Assembly: GCF_039535115.1 (NCBI RefSeq)
Contig: NZ_BAAAWO010000001.1
Span: 2,976,001-3,040,000 of the forward strand
From: Paeniglutamicibacter sulfureus
GTDB lineage: Bacteria > Actinomycetota > Actinomycetes > Actinomycetales > Micrococcaceae
Direction: 5' to 3'
Length of the DNA stretch: 64,000 nucleotides
The position numbers were made by a program, and so were the translations under genes. The notes below the pieces were generated by a model. It made no database searches, was not told the origin of the DNA, and saw nothing but the letters and a program-made list of their open reading frames with translations. Below, piece by piece: positions 28,906 through 39,306 of this stretch (the stretch's first letter is position 1; each line of letters starts with the position of its first letter).

Positions 28906-29586
28906 CTACTGGCCATCCACGGGAGAGCCGTCGATTTCGCGGCCTTCCTCGGTGCACAGGCATAGCCTGTTGCCCTGCGCATCGGTGGCCACCACAAACC
29001 TGGGGGCGGCCTCGGGGTCCAGGGCAGCGCCGGTGGCTTCCAACTCGCTGAGGATGGGCGAACTTTCACTGTGCGGCACCGTGATGTCCAGGTGGAAACG
29101 GTTGGCGTTGGGCGTGGCGGTCTTTTGGAACCACAGGGCCGGTCCCCGGCCGAAGGGGTCGGCCAGGCTGCCGTCCTTCTGCCGCTTGTAGCCCAGCGCC
29201 GTGCGCCAGGTTTCCGAGATGGCGTCCTCGTCGTCGGTGTCGATGGCGATCTCCACCACGCGCAGCAGTTCAGGCTTGGCCACGGCGCCGGAGTTCTGCG
29301 CCTGGGCGGAGATCGACCGGGCCAGCGCCGCATCGCGCGCACTCACCCTGCTTCCTGCATCGTGCGAGGTCAGGGTGATGAACAACGTGTCGTAACGCCA
29401 ATCAACGTCCGGGTGGTGGTTGGCTTCCTGCGCCAGGGCGCCAATGGTGGAGAACAGCGCCAGGGCGGAGGCCGAGGACTCGCACTTCAACGCTGTGCGC
29501 AGTGCACCCATTCCGTAGCGCCACTGCGGCAGTTGCAGCAGATTCGCCTGGACTTGTTCGAGTGTCAGAACGTCTTTTGCGGGCAT
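28906..29586 (-). CDS. Pterin-4a-carbinolamine dehydratase domain fused to a VOC domain
   Basis: A 226-residue two-domain protein. The N-terminal half (about 5-100) has the dehydratase signature ANHHPDVDWRYDTLFITLTSHDAG, whose paired His residues bind and dehydrate 4a-hydroxytetrahydropterin. The C-terminal half (about 105-220) is a glyoxalase/VOC-like module (VVEIAIDTDDEDAISE, FHLDITVP, VVATDAQGNRLCLCT). It lies 24 bases after thiG, in the thiamine operon, although no pterin-dependent hydroxylase is nearby. The C-terminal domain may bind a substrate or regulate. A true thiamine role is not established. Confidence 0.85.
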   Translation of the reverse strand: MPAKDVLTLEQVQANLLQLPQWRYGMGALRTALKCESSASALALFSTIGALAQEANHHPDVDWRYDTLFITLTSHDAGSRVSARDAALARSISAQAQNSGAVAKPELLRVVEIAIDTDDEDAISETWRTALGYKRQKDGSLADPFGRGPALWFQKTATPNANRFHLDITVPHSESSPILSELEATGAALDPEAAPRFVVATDAQGNRLCLCTEEGREIDGSPVDGQ

Positions 29587-29610
29587 GGTTCTCTCCTTCG
29601 GGTTCCGGTT

Positions 29611-30702
<1,092 letters not shown>

Positions 30703-30706
<4 letters not shown>

Positions 30707-31935
30707 GCATACTCCTTGGGTTTCAATGCCGGTGAGAACCGGTCGGGTCGGAAGCGGTCCCAGGCGGGGTCGCCGCGGCCGGCGACCAGCTCGAGGACGA
30801 TGTGGGCGGCGACGGGCGTGAGCAGCACGCCGTGGCGGAAGAATCCGGTGGCGATCAGCAGACCCGGCACATCCGCACCGTCCCCGGCCGCCACGCGTCC
30901 GAGCAGCGGCGCGTTGTCGGGTGTGCCGGGGCGGGCGCGGGCGGTGGTTTCGATGAGTTCGAGTTCGGCGACCGCGGGCAGCAGCACCTGCGCGTCGCGC
31001 AGCAGCTGGTGCACTCCCCCGGCGCTGACCCCCGGGTTGCCGTCCTCGCGGGCGGTCGCTCCGATGACCACGGTGTCATCCTCGCGCGGGACCACGTAGA
31101 CCGGCAGCCCGCGCACTATCCCGCGCAGCGTGGCGGTGGTCAGCGGGCGCAGGTGTGCGGGCACGCGCAGCCGAAGGATGTCCCCGTGCACCGGGCGCAG
31201 CGGAAGCACCAGGGATTCGGGCAACCCTTCGAAGCCCGCGGCACCCAGGCCGTTGGCGAGGATCGTCTCGCGGGCATGGATCTCGGTGCCGTCGGCAAGC
31301 AGCACCCCGGTGACCGGGGAGCGGGAATCGGCGGGGTCCTGGTGCAGCAAGCCCGTCGCCCGGACGCGGACGAGGGTCTTGGACGGTTCGGTCCCGTCAC
31401 GTTCGCGGCCCACGGCGGCCAGGCGCGTCAGGATGGCTTTGGCCAGGGCCCGCGGGTCGACCTGGTGGTCCTGTGTGATCAAGTGGGCGGCGGAAATGTT
31501 CGGCGACAGCATCGGCTCGCGCACCCTGGCTTCCCGGGTGGTCACCCGGTCCACCTGAAGTCCCTGCCGGGTTTGCGCCTCGCGCAGGTCGCCCAGCGCG
31601 GCACGGTCGGCGGCGTCGGCACCGAGGGCCAGCGTGGGGGTGGTGCGGTATCCGATGTCCAGGCCGGTCTCGGCGGCCAGGGTCCGGGCAAAGCCGGGCC
31701 AGCGGGCGGAAGAAGCCAGGGTAAGGGAAAGCAGGTCCTCTTCCTGGTAGTGCAGCTCGCTGACCGGGGCCAGCATGCCGGCGGCGGCGAAGGTGGCACC
31801 GGCGGCAGGGTCCGGGTCGATCAGCGTGATCCGGTGCCCGGCGCGCTGGGCTTCCAGGGCGATGCCCAGGCCGATGATTCCGCCGCCGATGACGACAATG
31901 CCGGTGGACAGGGGGTCGGGCACGGTGCACGACAT
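30703..31935 (-). CDS. thiO: Glycine oxidase ThiO
   Basis: A 410-residue FAD-dependent amine oxidase that oxidises glycine to the imine used by ThiG. The Rossmann motif is VVIGGGIIGLGIALEAQRAG (residues 14-33), with GATFAAAGMLAPVSE near 50 and the C-terminal GLLIATGFFRHGVLLTP. It is the first gene behind the TPP riboswitch; AAGGAGA lies 5 bases before the ATG at the end of the aptamer. Upstream in-frame codons lie in the riboswitch. Confidence 0.95.
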
Positions 31936-31941
31936 CGAGGT

Positions 31942-32056
31942 CTCCTTCCCTACGCCGGTATGAGCCGGATCAGGTTCCACGCCGCCCCAGTGTGGGGATG
32001 GCGTCTGTCGGTCGGCGCAATCGGCGCCCTCTCAGCCAGCTTTCCTGGCTCCCGCG
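31942..32056 (-). ncRNA. TPP riboswitch (THI element)
   Basis: The minus strand shows the conserved TPP aptamer segments: GGAGCC at the 5' side, GCTGGCTGAGAGGG, then GAACCTGATCCGG and TACCGGCGTAGGGAAG. A variable P3-type arm lies between. The thiO ribosome site begins at the end of the aptamer, which fits translational repression when TPP is bound. Confidence 0.95.
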
Positions 32057-32078
32057 GTACTGAACTAGTCTATGAGAC

Positions 32079-32759
32079 ATGAGCCAGATCACCACCCAAG
32101 ATGAAGCAGCCCCCGTCTTAAGCGCCCAGGACCTCGCCTCCGCGCGCCTGTACTTGTGCACCGATGCCCGGGCCGACCGCGGGGATTTCGCCGAGTTCCT
32201 GCGTGCCGCCTATGCCGGCGGCGTGGATATCATCCAGCTGCGCGACAAGAACCTGGACGCCGGTCAGGAGCTCGAGCTGCTCTATGTGCTGTGCGCAGTG
32301 GCCGGCGAATTCGGCAAGCTGTGGTCGGTGAACGACCGCGCCGACCTTGCCATGCTTTCCGGCGCACCGGTGTTCCACGTGGGCCAAAAGGACCTGCCGC
32401 TTCCGGGTGTCCGGTCCTTGCTCGGCCCCTCGGCCATCGTGGGGCTGTCCAGCCACGATCCCGAACAGATCACCGCGGCGGCCGCAGACCCGGACACCGA
32501 CTACTTCTGTGTCGGCCCACTGTGGGCCACCCCGACCAAGCCCGGCCGCGCGGCCGTCGGCCTGGAAATGGTGGAACACGCCGCCACCCTCCAAACATCC
32601 AAGCCGTGGTTCGCCATCGGCGGGATTGACCTCTCCAACGTGGATCGGGTCGTTGCCGCCGGCGCCTCGCGCATCGTGGTGGTGCGCGCGATCACCGATG
32701 CCGACGACCCGACCGAGGCGGCCCGCGCATTGCTGTCCAGGTTGCCGGAACTCGGCTGA
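32079..32759 (+). CDS. thiE: Thiamine-phosphate synthase
   Basis: A 226-residue TIM-barrel enzyme that couples thiazole phosphate with HMP pyrophosphate. Family motifs are [62 protein letters not shown] and [12 protein letters not shown]. It is divergent from thiO, only 22 bases from the 5' end of the riboswitch, so the two promoters overlap. No ribosome site is evident before the ATG, and the message may be leaderless. Confidence 0.95.
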   Translation: MSQITTQDEAAPVLSAQDLASARLYLCTDARADRGDFAEFLRAAYAGGVDIIQLRDKNLDAGQELELLYVLCAVAGEFGKLWSVNDRADLAMLSGAPVFHVGQKDLPLPGVRSLLGPSAIVGLSSHDPEQITAAAADPDTDYFCVGPLWATPTKPGRAAVGLEMVEHAATLQTSKPWFAIGGIDLSNVDRVVAAGASRIVVVRAITDADDPTEAARALLSRLPELG

Positions 32760-32775
32760 CCCCGGACAGCAAAAG

Positions 32776-32819
32776 GCACCCCCGGGATCTATCATGACCA
32801 CAACGGAACCCGGGGGTGC
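32776..32819 (+). terminator. Hairpin terminator after thiE
   Basis: Perfect 11-bp arms GCACCCCCGGG and CCCGGGGGTGC with a 22-base loop, 17 bases after the thiE stop. The rest of the 290-base gap before the LysR gene shows nothing recognisable. Confidence 0.65.
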
Positions 32820-33051
32820 TGTGCGAAACGGAGATTTCACCGGGCATTCCTACCAAGGCGAACTTTTGCCACGGGTCATGTCGGGAACGGATTAGTCGGA
32901 TCCACCATGCGGCCTGCCTGAAAACCAGGTTTCCGTGGTACCGCTGGGCCTGGGCAGCGTCATGAAAGGCGAGTGACCATGCGCAGCGAACATAATGGTT
33001 GGAATCGACCCGCCGGACCCACGTGCGGGTCTTGGTCGGGCGGGAGCACTC

Positions 33052-33957
33052 ATGGATGTCAGGCAATTGCGGTATTTCCTGGCGGTTGTCGACCATCAGG
33101 GGTTCAACCGGGCCGCCGAAAAACTTCTCATCGCCCAGCCATCCTTGTCGCAAGCGATCAAGGCCTTGGAGCAGGAAGCGGGGGTCCCACTGTTCCACCG
33201 AGTGGGCCGCCGGGCGGTGCTCAGCGAAGCGGGCAAGGCCTTGGTGGGGCCGGCGCGGTTGGTGGTCAGGGATCTGGAGGCGGCACAGTCGGCCATGGCT
33301 GACGTAAAGGGCGTGCGTAGTGGCCGGCTCGAGCTGGTCGCCATGCCGTCCCCGGGCGTGGAACCGCTGACCACGATGATCGCCACCTACACCCGGTTGC
33401 ATCCATCGATCACGGTAAGCACGGATGCGGCCTTCACCGTGGATGATGTGGTCTCCTCGGTGCGCGACGGTAGCAGCGAGGTCGGCATTCTGGGATCGGA
33501 CCGACCGATTAGGGTCCCGGATGTCGATGTCCTGGAACTGGAGCGTCAACCGTTGGTACTGATCGTCAACCCGCAGGAAGATGACTTTGGTGGCCGCGAC
33601 GTGATTTCCCCGCAAGACCTGGCCGGCCACCGGATGGTGGTTTCCCAGCGCGGTTCGCTCATGCGCTCATTGGTCGACAACATCCTGGCCAGCGGAATCA
33701 AGGTGGAGATCGCCGTCGAAGTCGCGCACCGCACCTCGGTGCTGCCGCTGGTGCTGGCCGGGGTGGGCCATTCGGTCATGCCGCTGTCCTGGGCACCTCT
33801 GGCACGGCAATCCGGCCTGCGGGTGTTGCACATCGAGCCGGTCTCTGAACTGCATGTGGCCATCCTGAGCCGGCAGTCCAACCTGACGCCCGCAGCCAAA
33901 GCCTTCCTTGACGTGGCCCGGGACTACGCGGCATCCCATGACGATCACATTGGATAG
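33052..33957 (+). CDS. LysR-family transcriptional regulator
   Basis: A 301-residue regulator. The winged HTH is at residues 1-60 (MDVRQLRYFLAVVDHQGFNR; LSQAIKALEQEAGVPLFHR). A type 2 periplasmic-binding-like effector domain follows. The ATG at 33052 fits the family start and has GGGAG upstream. It precedes and points towards the tartrate cluster, so it is the probable activator responding to tartrate, malate or a related acid. Confidence 0.92.
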   Translation: MDVRQLRYFLAVVDHQGFNRAAEKLLIAQPSLSQAIKALEQEAGVPLFHRVGRRAVLSEAGKALVGPARLVVRDLEAAQSAMADVKGVRSGRLELVAMPSPGVEPLTTMIATYTRLHPSITVSTDAAFTVDDVVSSVRDGSSEVGILGSDRPIRVPDVDVLELERQPLVLIVNPQEDDFGGRDVISPQDLAGHRMVVSQRGSLMRSLVDNILASGIKVEIAVEVAHRTSVLPLVLAGVGHSVMPLSWAPLARQSGLRVLHIEPVSELHVAILSRQSNLTPAAKAFLDVARDYAASHDDHIG

Positions 33958-34014
33958 GTTCCGCCTATTTGGCGTATGCAATTTCAGTCTTAGACGTATC
34001 TCATGACACCCGAT

Positions 34015-34060
34015 CTAATTGAACCCAACGCCGCATGTGATGCGGAGCACTTTCAATTAG
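34015..34060 (+). promoter_or_regulatory. Nested inverted repeats overlapping the ttuC ribosome binding site
   Basis: The outer arms CTAATTGAA (34015-34023) and TTCAATTAG (34052-34060) are perfect. Inside them CCGCAT-GTG-ATGCGG (34031-34045) is a second perfect palindrome. The 3' outer arm includes the first two bases of the AGGAG ribosome site at 34059-34063. It could be a LysR operator, or a leader RNA structure that hides the ribosome site. Confidence 0.5.
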
Positions 34061-34070
34061 GAGTTATTTT

Positions 34071-35168
34071 ATGAGCCAGACCCAGATTTTCAAGATTGCC
34101 TCAATTCCCGCCGACGGAGTCGGCAAGGAAGTTGTCGCAGCCGGCCGACGCGTGCTGGACACCGTCGCCGAACAATCAGGCGGCAAGTTCTCCTTCGACT
34201 GGACCGAATTCCCGTGGGGTTGCGAATACTACGCAGAGCACGGGGTCATGATGGACCCCAACGGCCTGGAGACCCTGAAGGGCTTTGACTCGATCTACTT
34301 CGGCGCCGTGGGCTGGGAAAACGTTCCGGACCACATCAGCCTCTGGGGCCTGCGCCTGAACATCACGCAGAACTTCGACCAGTGGGCCAACATCCGCCCG
34401 GTGAAGTTCCTGCCCGGCGTCACCTCCCCACTGCGCAAGGCCGATGACACCGAGCTCGACTGGATCGTCGTGCGCGAAAACAGCGAAGGGGAATACGCCG
34501 GACTGGGCGGGCGCAACCTTTCCGGCCGCGGCCCGGGCAACGAGGTCGCCCTGCAGACCGCCCTGTTCACCGAAAAGGGCTGCGAACGCATCATCCGATT
34601 CGCCTTCGACCTGGCCCGCACCCGCACCGTGAAAAAGGTTTCCTCGGTCACCAAGTCCAACGCCCAGCAGTACGGCATGGTGTTGTGGGACGAAGTCTTC
34701 AACCGCGTGGCCCTGGACTACCCGGACGTGCGCACCGAAAGCGTGCTGGTCGACGCGATGAGCGCCAAGTTCATCCTGAACCCCGAAGACCTCTCGGTCG
34801 TCGTGGCCTCGAACCTCAACGCCGACATCCTCTCAGACCTCGGCTCGGCGCTGGCCGGCAGCCTCGGCCTCGCCGCCAGCGCCAACCTGAACCCGGAGCG
34901 TCGCTTCCCCTCCATGTTCGAACCGGTCCACGGCACCGCACCGGACATCGCCGACCAGGGCATTTGCAACCCCATCGGGGCCATTGCCAGCGCAGCGTTG
35001 ATGCTCGACCACTTCGGACTGCCCGAGGAAGCCCGCCGCATCGAGGCCGCCATCGAGGCCGCGACCGGCTCGGGTCACCTCACCCGTGATATCGGGGGTT
35101 CCTCGGACACCGAGGCCGTCACCGAGGCCATCGTTGCGGCGCTGAGCAGGAACCTGGCAGCCGTCTAA
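34071..35168 (+). CDS. ttuC: Tartrate dehydrogenase/decarboxylase (D-malate dehydrogenase family)
   Basis: A 365-residue isocitrate/isopropylmalate dehydrogenase-family enzyme. Family blocks are IPADGVGKEV, WGLRLNITQNFDQWANIRPV (typical of the tartrate/malate branch), VVRENSEGEYAGLGG, SVTKSNAQQYGMVLWDEVF, and FEPVHGTAPDIADQGICNPI. It uses NAD and a divalent metal. Known activities are oxidation of L-tartrate to oxaloglycolate, decarboxylation of meso-tartrate to D-glycerate, and oxidative decarboxylation of D-malate to pyruvate. Adjacent glycerate kinase supports tartrate to glycerate. Confidence 0.9.
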   Translation: MSQTQIFKIASIPADGVGKEVVAAGRRVLDTVAEQSGGKFSFDWTEFPWGCEYYAEHGVMMDPNGLETLKGFDSIYFGAVGWENVPDHISLWGLRLNITQNFDQWANIRPVKFLPGVTSPLRKADDTELDWIVVRENSEGEYAGLGGRNLSGRGPGNEVALQTALFTEKGCERIIRFAFDLARTRTVKKVSSVTKSNAQQYGMVLWDEVFNRVALDYPDVRTESVLVDAMSAKFILNPEDLSVVVASNLNADILSDLGSALAGSLGLAASANLNPERRFPSMFEPVHGTAPDIADQGICNPIGAIASAALMLDHFGLPEEARRIEAAIEAATGSGHLTRDIGGSSDTEAVTEAIVAALSRNLAAV

Positions 35169-35182
35169 TATCCCGAGCCTTC

Positions 35183-35218
35183 CCGGAGGCCGGGCGCCAT
35201 CGGCCGCCCGGCCTCCGG
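35183..35218 (+). terminator. Strong hairpin between ttuC and dctA
   Basis: Perfect 14-bp arms CCGGAGGCCGGGCG and CGCCCGGCCTCCGG with an 8-base loop, 15 bases after the ttuC stop. It may terminate or partly attenuate the ttuC message, leaving dctA-glxK-pyk with lower expression or its own promoter in the remaining 115 bases. Confidence 0.7.
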
Positions 35219-35333
35219 AACTCCCCCGCCGCGAAACGCTTTCCGTTTCCGGCCCACCCATCTTTCCAAGTCCCGCTTCCGAGCATGCGTGAGAGTCCGG
35301 AGCCCGACTTGTTCCAACAACGAGGTAGGAATC

Positions 35334-36752
35334 ATGGACACCACCATGCATAGCGAGACCACCGGACCTGTGCGCAAGCGCTGGTACCGCCAGTTGTACT
35401 TCTGGGTCCTCATCGCAATCGTCGCCGGCGTCATCGTCGGTTGGCTTGCGCCATCCACCGGCGAGGCCATGCAGCCGATCGGCACGACATTCGTCGAGGC
35501 CATGCGGATGCTGATCGGCCCAATCGTCTTCCTGACAATCGTCGGAGGCATCGCCAGCGTCGCGGACCTCAAAAAGGTCGGGGCCACCGGCCTGAAGGCG
35601 CTGGGCTACTTCCAGATCGGCACCATCTGCGCGATGCTGTTGGGCTTGGTCGCCATCAATATCTTCCGTTTGGGAGACGGCGTGAACGCCGACGCAAGCC
35701 AGATCGAAACCACCGGCAAGGCCGCCGAATTGATCGAAAAGGGCGAGAACCAGCAATGGTGGGAATTCCTCACCCACATCATTCCCGGATCCATGGCCGC
35801 CCCCTTCGTCGAGGGCGACATCCTGCAGATCATCTTCATGGCCGTCATCTTCGGCATCGCCCTCAATGCGGTGGGCAAGATCGGCGCCCCGGTCCTGGAC
35901 ATGGTCCAGCGGCTGACCGCCATCGTCTTCAAGGTCCTGAACTTCATCATGAAGGCCGCTCCGCTGGGCGCGTTTGGCGCCATGGCCTTCGCGGTGGGCA
36001 AGTACGGCGTGGAGACGCTCTCCAGCCTCGGGTGGCTGATCCTGCTTTTCTACGGCACCTCAATCATCTTCGTTATCGTGTTCCTCGGCGGGATCATGGC
36101 CTTCCTGGGGTTGAACATCTTCAAGATGTTCAAGCACTTCAAGGAGGAGCTCCTACTGATCCTGGGCACTTCGACGGCCGAACCGGCGCTGCCCGGGCTG
36201 ATGCGGAAGCTGGAGCACGCGGGCGTCAAGAAGGAGACCGTCGGACTGGTGGTTCCCACCGGCTACAGCTTCAACCTCGACGGTGCGGCGATCTACCTCT
36301 CGCTGGCCGCGGTCTACATCGCGCAGGCCACCAACACCGAGCTGACCGTCGGGCAGCAGTTGGGCATGCTCGCGGTCATGCTGCTGACCTCCAAGGGCGC
36401 GGCCGGCGTTGCCGGCGGCGGGTTCATCGCCCTGACCGCAACCCTGAGCACCCTGGGCACCATCCCCGCGGCGGGCATCATGCTGATCTTCGGCATCGAC
36501 AAGTTCATGTCCGAGTGCCGCGCCCTGGTCAACTTCTGCGGCAACGCGGTGGCCACCCTCTTCATCGCCTGGTGGGACAAGTCACTGGACATCGATCGGG
36601 TCCGCCGGGTCTTCAACGGCGAGGACGTCCCGCCGCTTGAATCCGGGGACGCCGACACCGGCGGGCCGGAGGCCTCGGATGCCACGGAACCTCCCTCGGT
36701 GAATGGACCGGCAACAACGAGCGAGACTCTGGTGGGGGCGGCAGCACGATGA
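35334..36752 (+). CDS. dctA: Dicarboxylate:cation symporter (DctA family)
   Basis: A 472-residue membrane transporter of the DAACS family with eight helices and two hairpins. Signature segments are PLGAFGAMAFAVGKYG, TSTAEPALPGLMRKLEHAG (the serine-rich HP1 motif is changed to GTSTAEP), PTGYSFNLDGAAIYLSLAAVYIAQA, and GGFIALTATLSTLG. It would import tartrate, malate or succinate with sodium or protons. The GAGGTAGGA site precedes the ATG at 35334. Its stop overlaps the glycerate kinase start (ATGA). Confidence 0.93.
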   Translation: MDTTMHSETTGPVRKRWYRQLYFWVLIAIVAGVIVGWLAPSTGEAMQPIGTTFVEAMRMLIGPIVFLTIVGGIASVADLKKVGATGLKALGYFQIGTICAMLLGLVAINIFRLGDGVNADASQIETTGKAAELIEKGENQQWWEFLTHIIPGSMAAPFVEGDILQIIFMAVIFGIALNAVGKIGAPVLDMVQRLTAIVFKVLNFIMKAAPLGAFGAMAFAVGKYGVETLSSLGWLILLFYGTSIIFVIVFLGGIMAFLGLNIFKMFKHFKEELLLILGTSTAEPALPGLMRKLEHAGVKKETVGLVVPTGYSFNLDGAAIYLSLAAVYIAQATNTELTVGQQLGMLAVMLLTSKGAAGVAGGGFIALTATLSTLGTIPAAGIMLIFGIDKFMSECRALVNFCGNAVATLFIAWWDKSLDIDRVRRVFNGEDVPPLESGDADTGGPEASDATEPPSVNGPATTSETLVGAAAR

Positions 36753-37891
36753 AGATCTTGCTGGCCCTGGACAAGTTCAAGGGATCGCTCAGCGCCGCCG
36801 AGGCGGCCGACGCCCTGGCGGCCGGACTGGGAACCGGCCCCGTCGGACGCCACGTCGAATGCCGCGTCCTCCCGCTGGCCGACGGCGGGGACGGAAGCAT
36901 CGAGGCTGCACTGGCCGCAGGCTTCAGGCCCCTACCGGCGCACGTGCGCGGGCCCGACGGTTCACCGGCCATCACCACGCTGGCCTTCAACGGATCCGCC
37001 GCCGTCGTTGAGGTCGCCACCACCTCGGGCCTGCAGATGCTCGCCCCCGGGACACTGGCCCCGCTGTCCAGCAGCAGCGACGGCTTCGGACAGGGGATCG
37101 CCACAGCCCTGGGCCACGGGCCTAAGCAGGTGGTTCTGGCCCTGGGCGGCAGCGCCACGACCGACGGCGGTGCGGGCATGCTCTCGTCGCTGGGGATGTG
37201 CTTTTTCGACGAATCGGGGCGGTCATTCGTCCCTTCCGGCGGCACCCTGAAGAACATCGCCTACCTCGAAGCCTCAGGCGTGCTCCCCCTGGCAGGAATC
37301 GACCTGGTCGCCGCCAACGACGTGCAGAATCCTCTGCTGGGTCCAGACGGGGCCGCGGCCGTGTACGGGCCGCAAAAGGGCGCCACCGCACAGGACGTGC
37401 AGTTGCTCGAGGCAGGACTGGCCCACTTGGTCCGGAAACTCGACGAGGCTGGGTTGCCGGGGAGCGCCTGCGCCTTGGCCCCCGGGGCGGGCAGCGCCGG
37501 CGGAATCGGCTTCGCCGCAATGCTGCTGGGCGCACGCATGGTGTCCGGTGCGGACTTCTTCCTGGACCTGCTTGGCTTCGAGACGGCACTGGCCGACTGC
37601 GACTTGGTCATCACGGGCGAAGGAAAGCTCGACACTCAGACGCTGGCCGGAAAACTGCCTGTGGTGGTGGCCCGCCGCGCCGCGCCGGTCCCGGTCGTTG
37701 CGGTGGTCGGCCACAACGCCCTGGGCGTCGATTCGCTGCCCGAGAACCGCATCTCCGCCATCCACTCGCTGAGCTCGATGACCGCCCTGGATAGTTCCAG
37801 CGACGCCGAGCTTTCGGCGGCTTTGTTGACGGAGCTCGGAAAACAAATATCCGCCACCCTTACTCCGCGCAAGGACAGCATTCACTCATGA
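36749..37891 (+). CDS. glxK: Glycerate kinase (GlxK family)
   Basis: A 380-residue class I glycerate kinase that phosphorylates D-glycerate, in this family usually to 2-phosphoglycerate. Conserved segments are LLALDKFKGSLSAAEAA, LPLADGGDGSIEA, LALGGSATTDGGAGMLSSLG, GAGSAGGIGFAAM and ITGEGKLDTQTLAGK. It overlaps both dctA and the pyruvate kinase gene by 4 bases. It links tartrate-derived glycerate to lower glycolysis. Confidence 0.94.
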   Translation: MKILLALDKFKGSLSAAEAADALAAGLGTGPVGRHVECRVLPLADGGDGSIEAALAAGFRPLPAHVRGPDGSPAITTLAFNGSAAVVEVATTSGLQMLAPGTLAPLSSSSDGFGQGIATALGHGPKQVVLALGGSATTDGGAGMLSSLGMCFFDESGRSFVPSGGTLKNIAYLEASGVLPLAGIDLVAANDVQNPLLGPDGAAAVYGPQKGATAQDVQLLEAGLAHLVRKLDEAGLPGSACALAPGAGSAGGIGFAAMLLGARMVSGADFFLDLLGFETALADCDLVITGEGKLDTQTLAGKLPVVVARRAAPVPVVAVVGHNALGVDSLPENRISAIHSLSSMTALDSSSDAELSAALLTELGKQISATLTPRKDSIHS

Positions 37892-39306
37892 GACGCGCCA
37901 AGATCGTTGCCACGTTCGGTCCCGCCATCGGCAGCTACGCTGCCACACTCGCTGTCCTGGAAGCGGGTGTCGACATTGCCCGGTTGAACATGAGCCACGG
38001 AGAGCACGACGTGCACGAGCAGACATACCTCAATGTGCGCAAGGCCGCACAGGAATCGAACCGGCCAGTGGGGATCTTTGCCGACCTCCAAGGCCCGAAG
38101 ATCCGCCTCGGCCGCTTCGCCGAGGGACCCCACGCATTGGCCGCCGGGGAACGTTTCACGATCACGATCCGTGACGTCGTGGGAACCGCCGAGATCTGCT
38201 CCACCACCTTCAAGGGATTGCCCGGCGATGTGAATCCCGGCGACATCCTGCTGATCGATGACGGAAAGGTCGCCCTGCGCGCCCTCTCGGTCACCGACAC
38301 CGACGTGGTGACCGAAGTCGTGGTGGCCGGCCTGGTCTCCAACAACAAGGGCATCAATCTTCCCGGCGTGGCCGTCAGCATCCCCGCGCTCACCGCCAAG
38401 GACGAGCTGGATCTCCGTTGGGCGCTGCGCACGGGAGTCGACATGGTCGCGTTGTCCTTCGTGCGGGATGCGGCCGACATACAACGGGTCCACGAAATCA
38501 TGGACGAGGAAGGCCGACGCACCCCCGTCATCGCCAAGATCGAAAAACCCCAGGCCGTTGACGCGCTCGAGGAAATTGTCGACGCCTTCGACGCCATCAT
38601 GGTGGCCCGCGGCGACCTCGGCGTGGAGCTTTCACTGGAGGAGGTTCCCCTGGTGCAAAAACGCGCCATCGAGCTGGCCCGCCGACGGGCCAAGCCGGTG
38701 ATCGTAGCCACCCAGGTGCTCGAGTCCATGATCGAGTCCCCAACTCCCACCCGGGCCGAGGCTTCGGACTGCGCCAACGCCGTGCTGGACGGTGCCGATG
38801 CGGTCATGCTTTCGGGGGAAACCAGCGTGGGCAAATACCCGGTCGAAACGATCCGCACCATGGCCAGGATCATTGAATCCACCGAGGACCACGGGCTCGA
38901 GCGCGTGCCCCCGCTGGGCACCGTGCCCAAGACCCAGGGTGGATCCGTCACCCGGGCCGCCGTCGAGATCGCCAACCAGCTCGGCGCCACCTGTATCGCC
39001 ACGTTCACGCAGACCGGGGATTCGGCACGAAGGCTCTCCCGACTGCGTCCGGCCCGGCCGGTTCACGCGTTCACGCCATCCACTGCAGTGTTGAACACCA
39101 TGGTTCTGGCCTGGGGCGTCACCGCCCACCGGGTTCCACCCGCGGAGCACACCGACGCCATGATCGGGCAGGTGGATGAGAAGCTGCGGGCCAACGGCCT
39201 GGCCGCACCCGGGGACCTGGTCGTCATCACCAGCGGTTCACCCCCGGGAATCCCCGGGTCCACCAACTCCATCAAGGTCCACCGCGTGGCCGGAGCGGAT
39301 AGCTGA
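37888..39306 (+). CDS. pyk: Pyruvate kinase
   Basis: A 472-residue enzyme converting PEP and ADP to pyruvate and ATP. Motifs are RAKIVATFGPA, RLNMSHGEH, FADLQGPKIRLG, VAKIEKPQAV-like AKIEKPQAVDALEEI, the MVARGDLGVEL site and KPVIVATQVLESMI, with ADAVMLSGETSVGKYP. The domain A-B-C layout is complete. A copy embedded in an operon with glycerate kinase suggests a pathway-dedicated isoenzyme; a housekeeping copy may exist elsewhere. Overlaps glxK by ATGA. Confidence 0.95.
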   Translation: MRRAKIVATFGPAIGSYAATLAVLEAGVDIARLNMSHGEHDVHEQTYLNVRKAAQESNRPVGIFADLQGPKIRLGRFAEGPHALAAGERFTITIRDVVGTAEICSTTFKGLPGDVNPGDILLIDDGKVALRALSVTDTDVVTEVVVAGLVSNNKGINLPGVAVSIPALTAKDELDLRWALRTGVDMVALSFVRDAADIQRVHEIMDEEGRRTPVIAKIEKPQAVDALEEIVDAFDAIMVARGDLGVELSLEEVPLVQKRAIELARRRAKPVIVATQVLESMIESPTPTRAEASDCANAVLDGADAVMLSGETSVGKYPVETIRTMARIIESTEDHGLERVPPLGTVPKTQGGSVTRAAVEIANQLGATCIATFTQTGDSARRLSRLRPARPVHAFTPSTAVLNTMVLAWGVTAHRVPPAEHTDAMIGQVDEKLRANGLAAPGDLVVITSGSPPGIPGSTNSIKVHRVAGADS

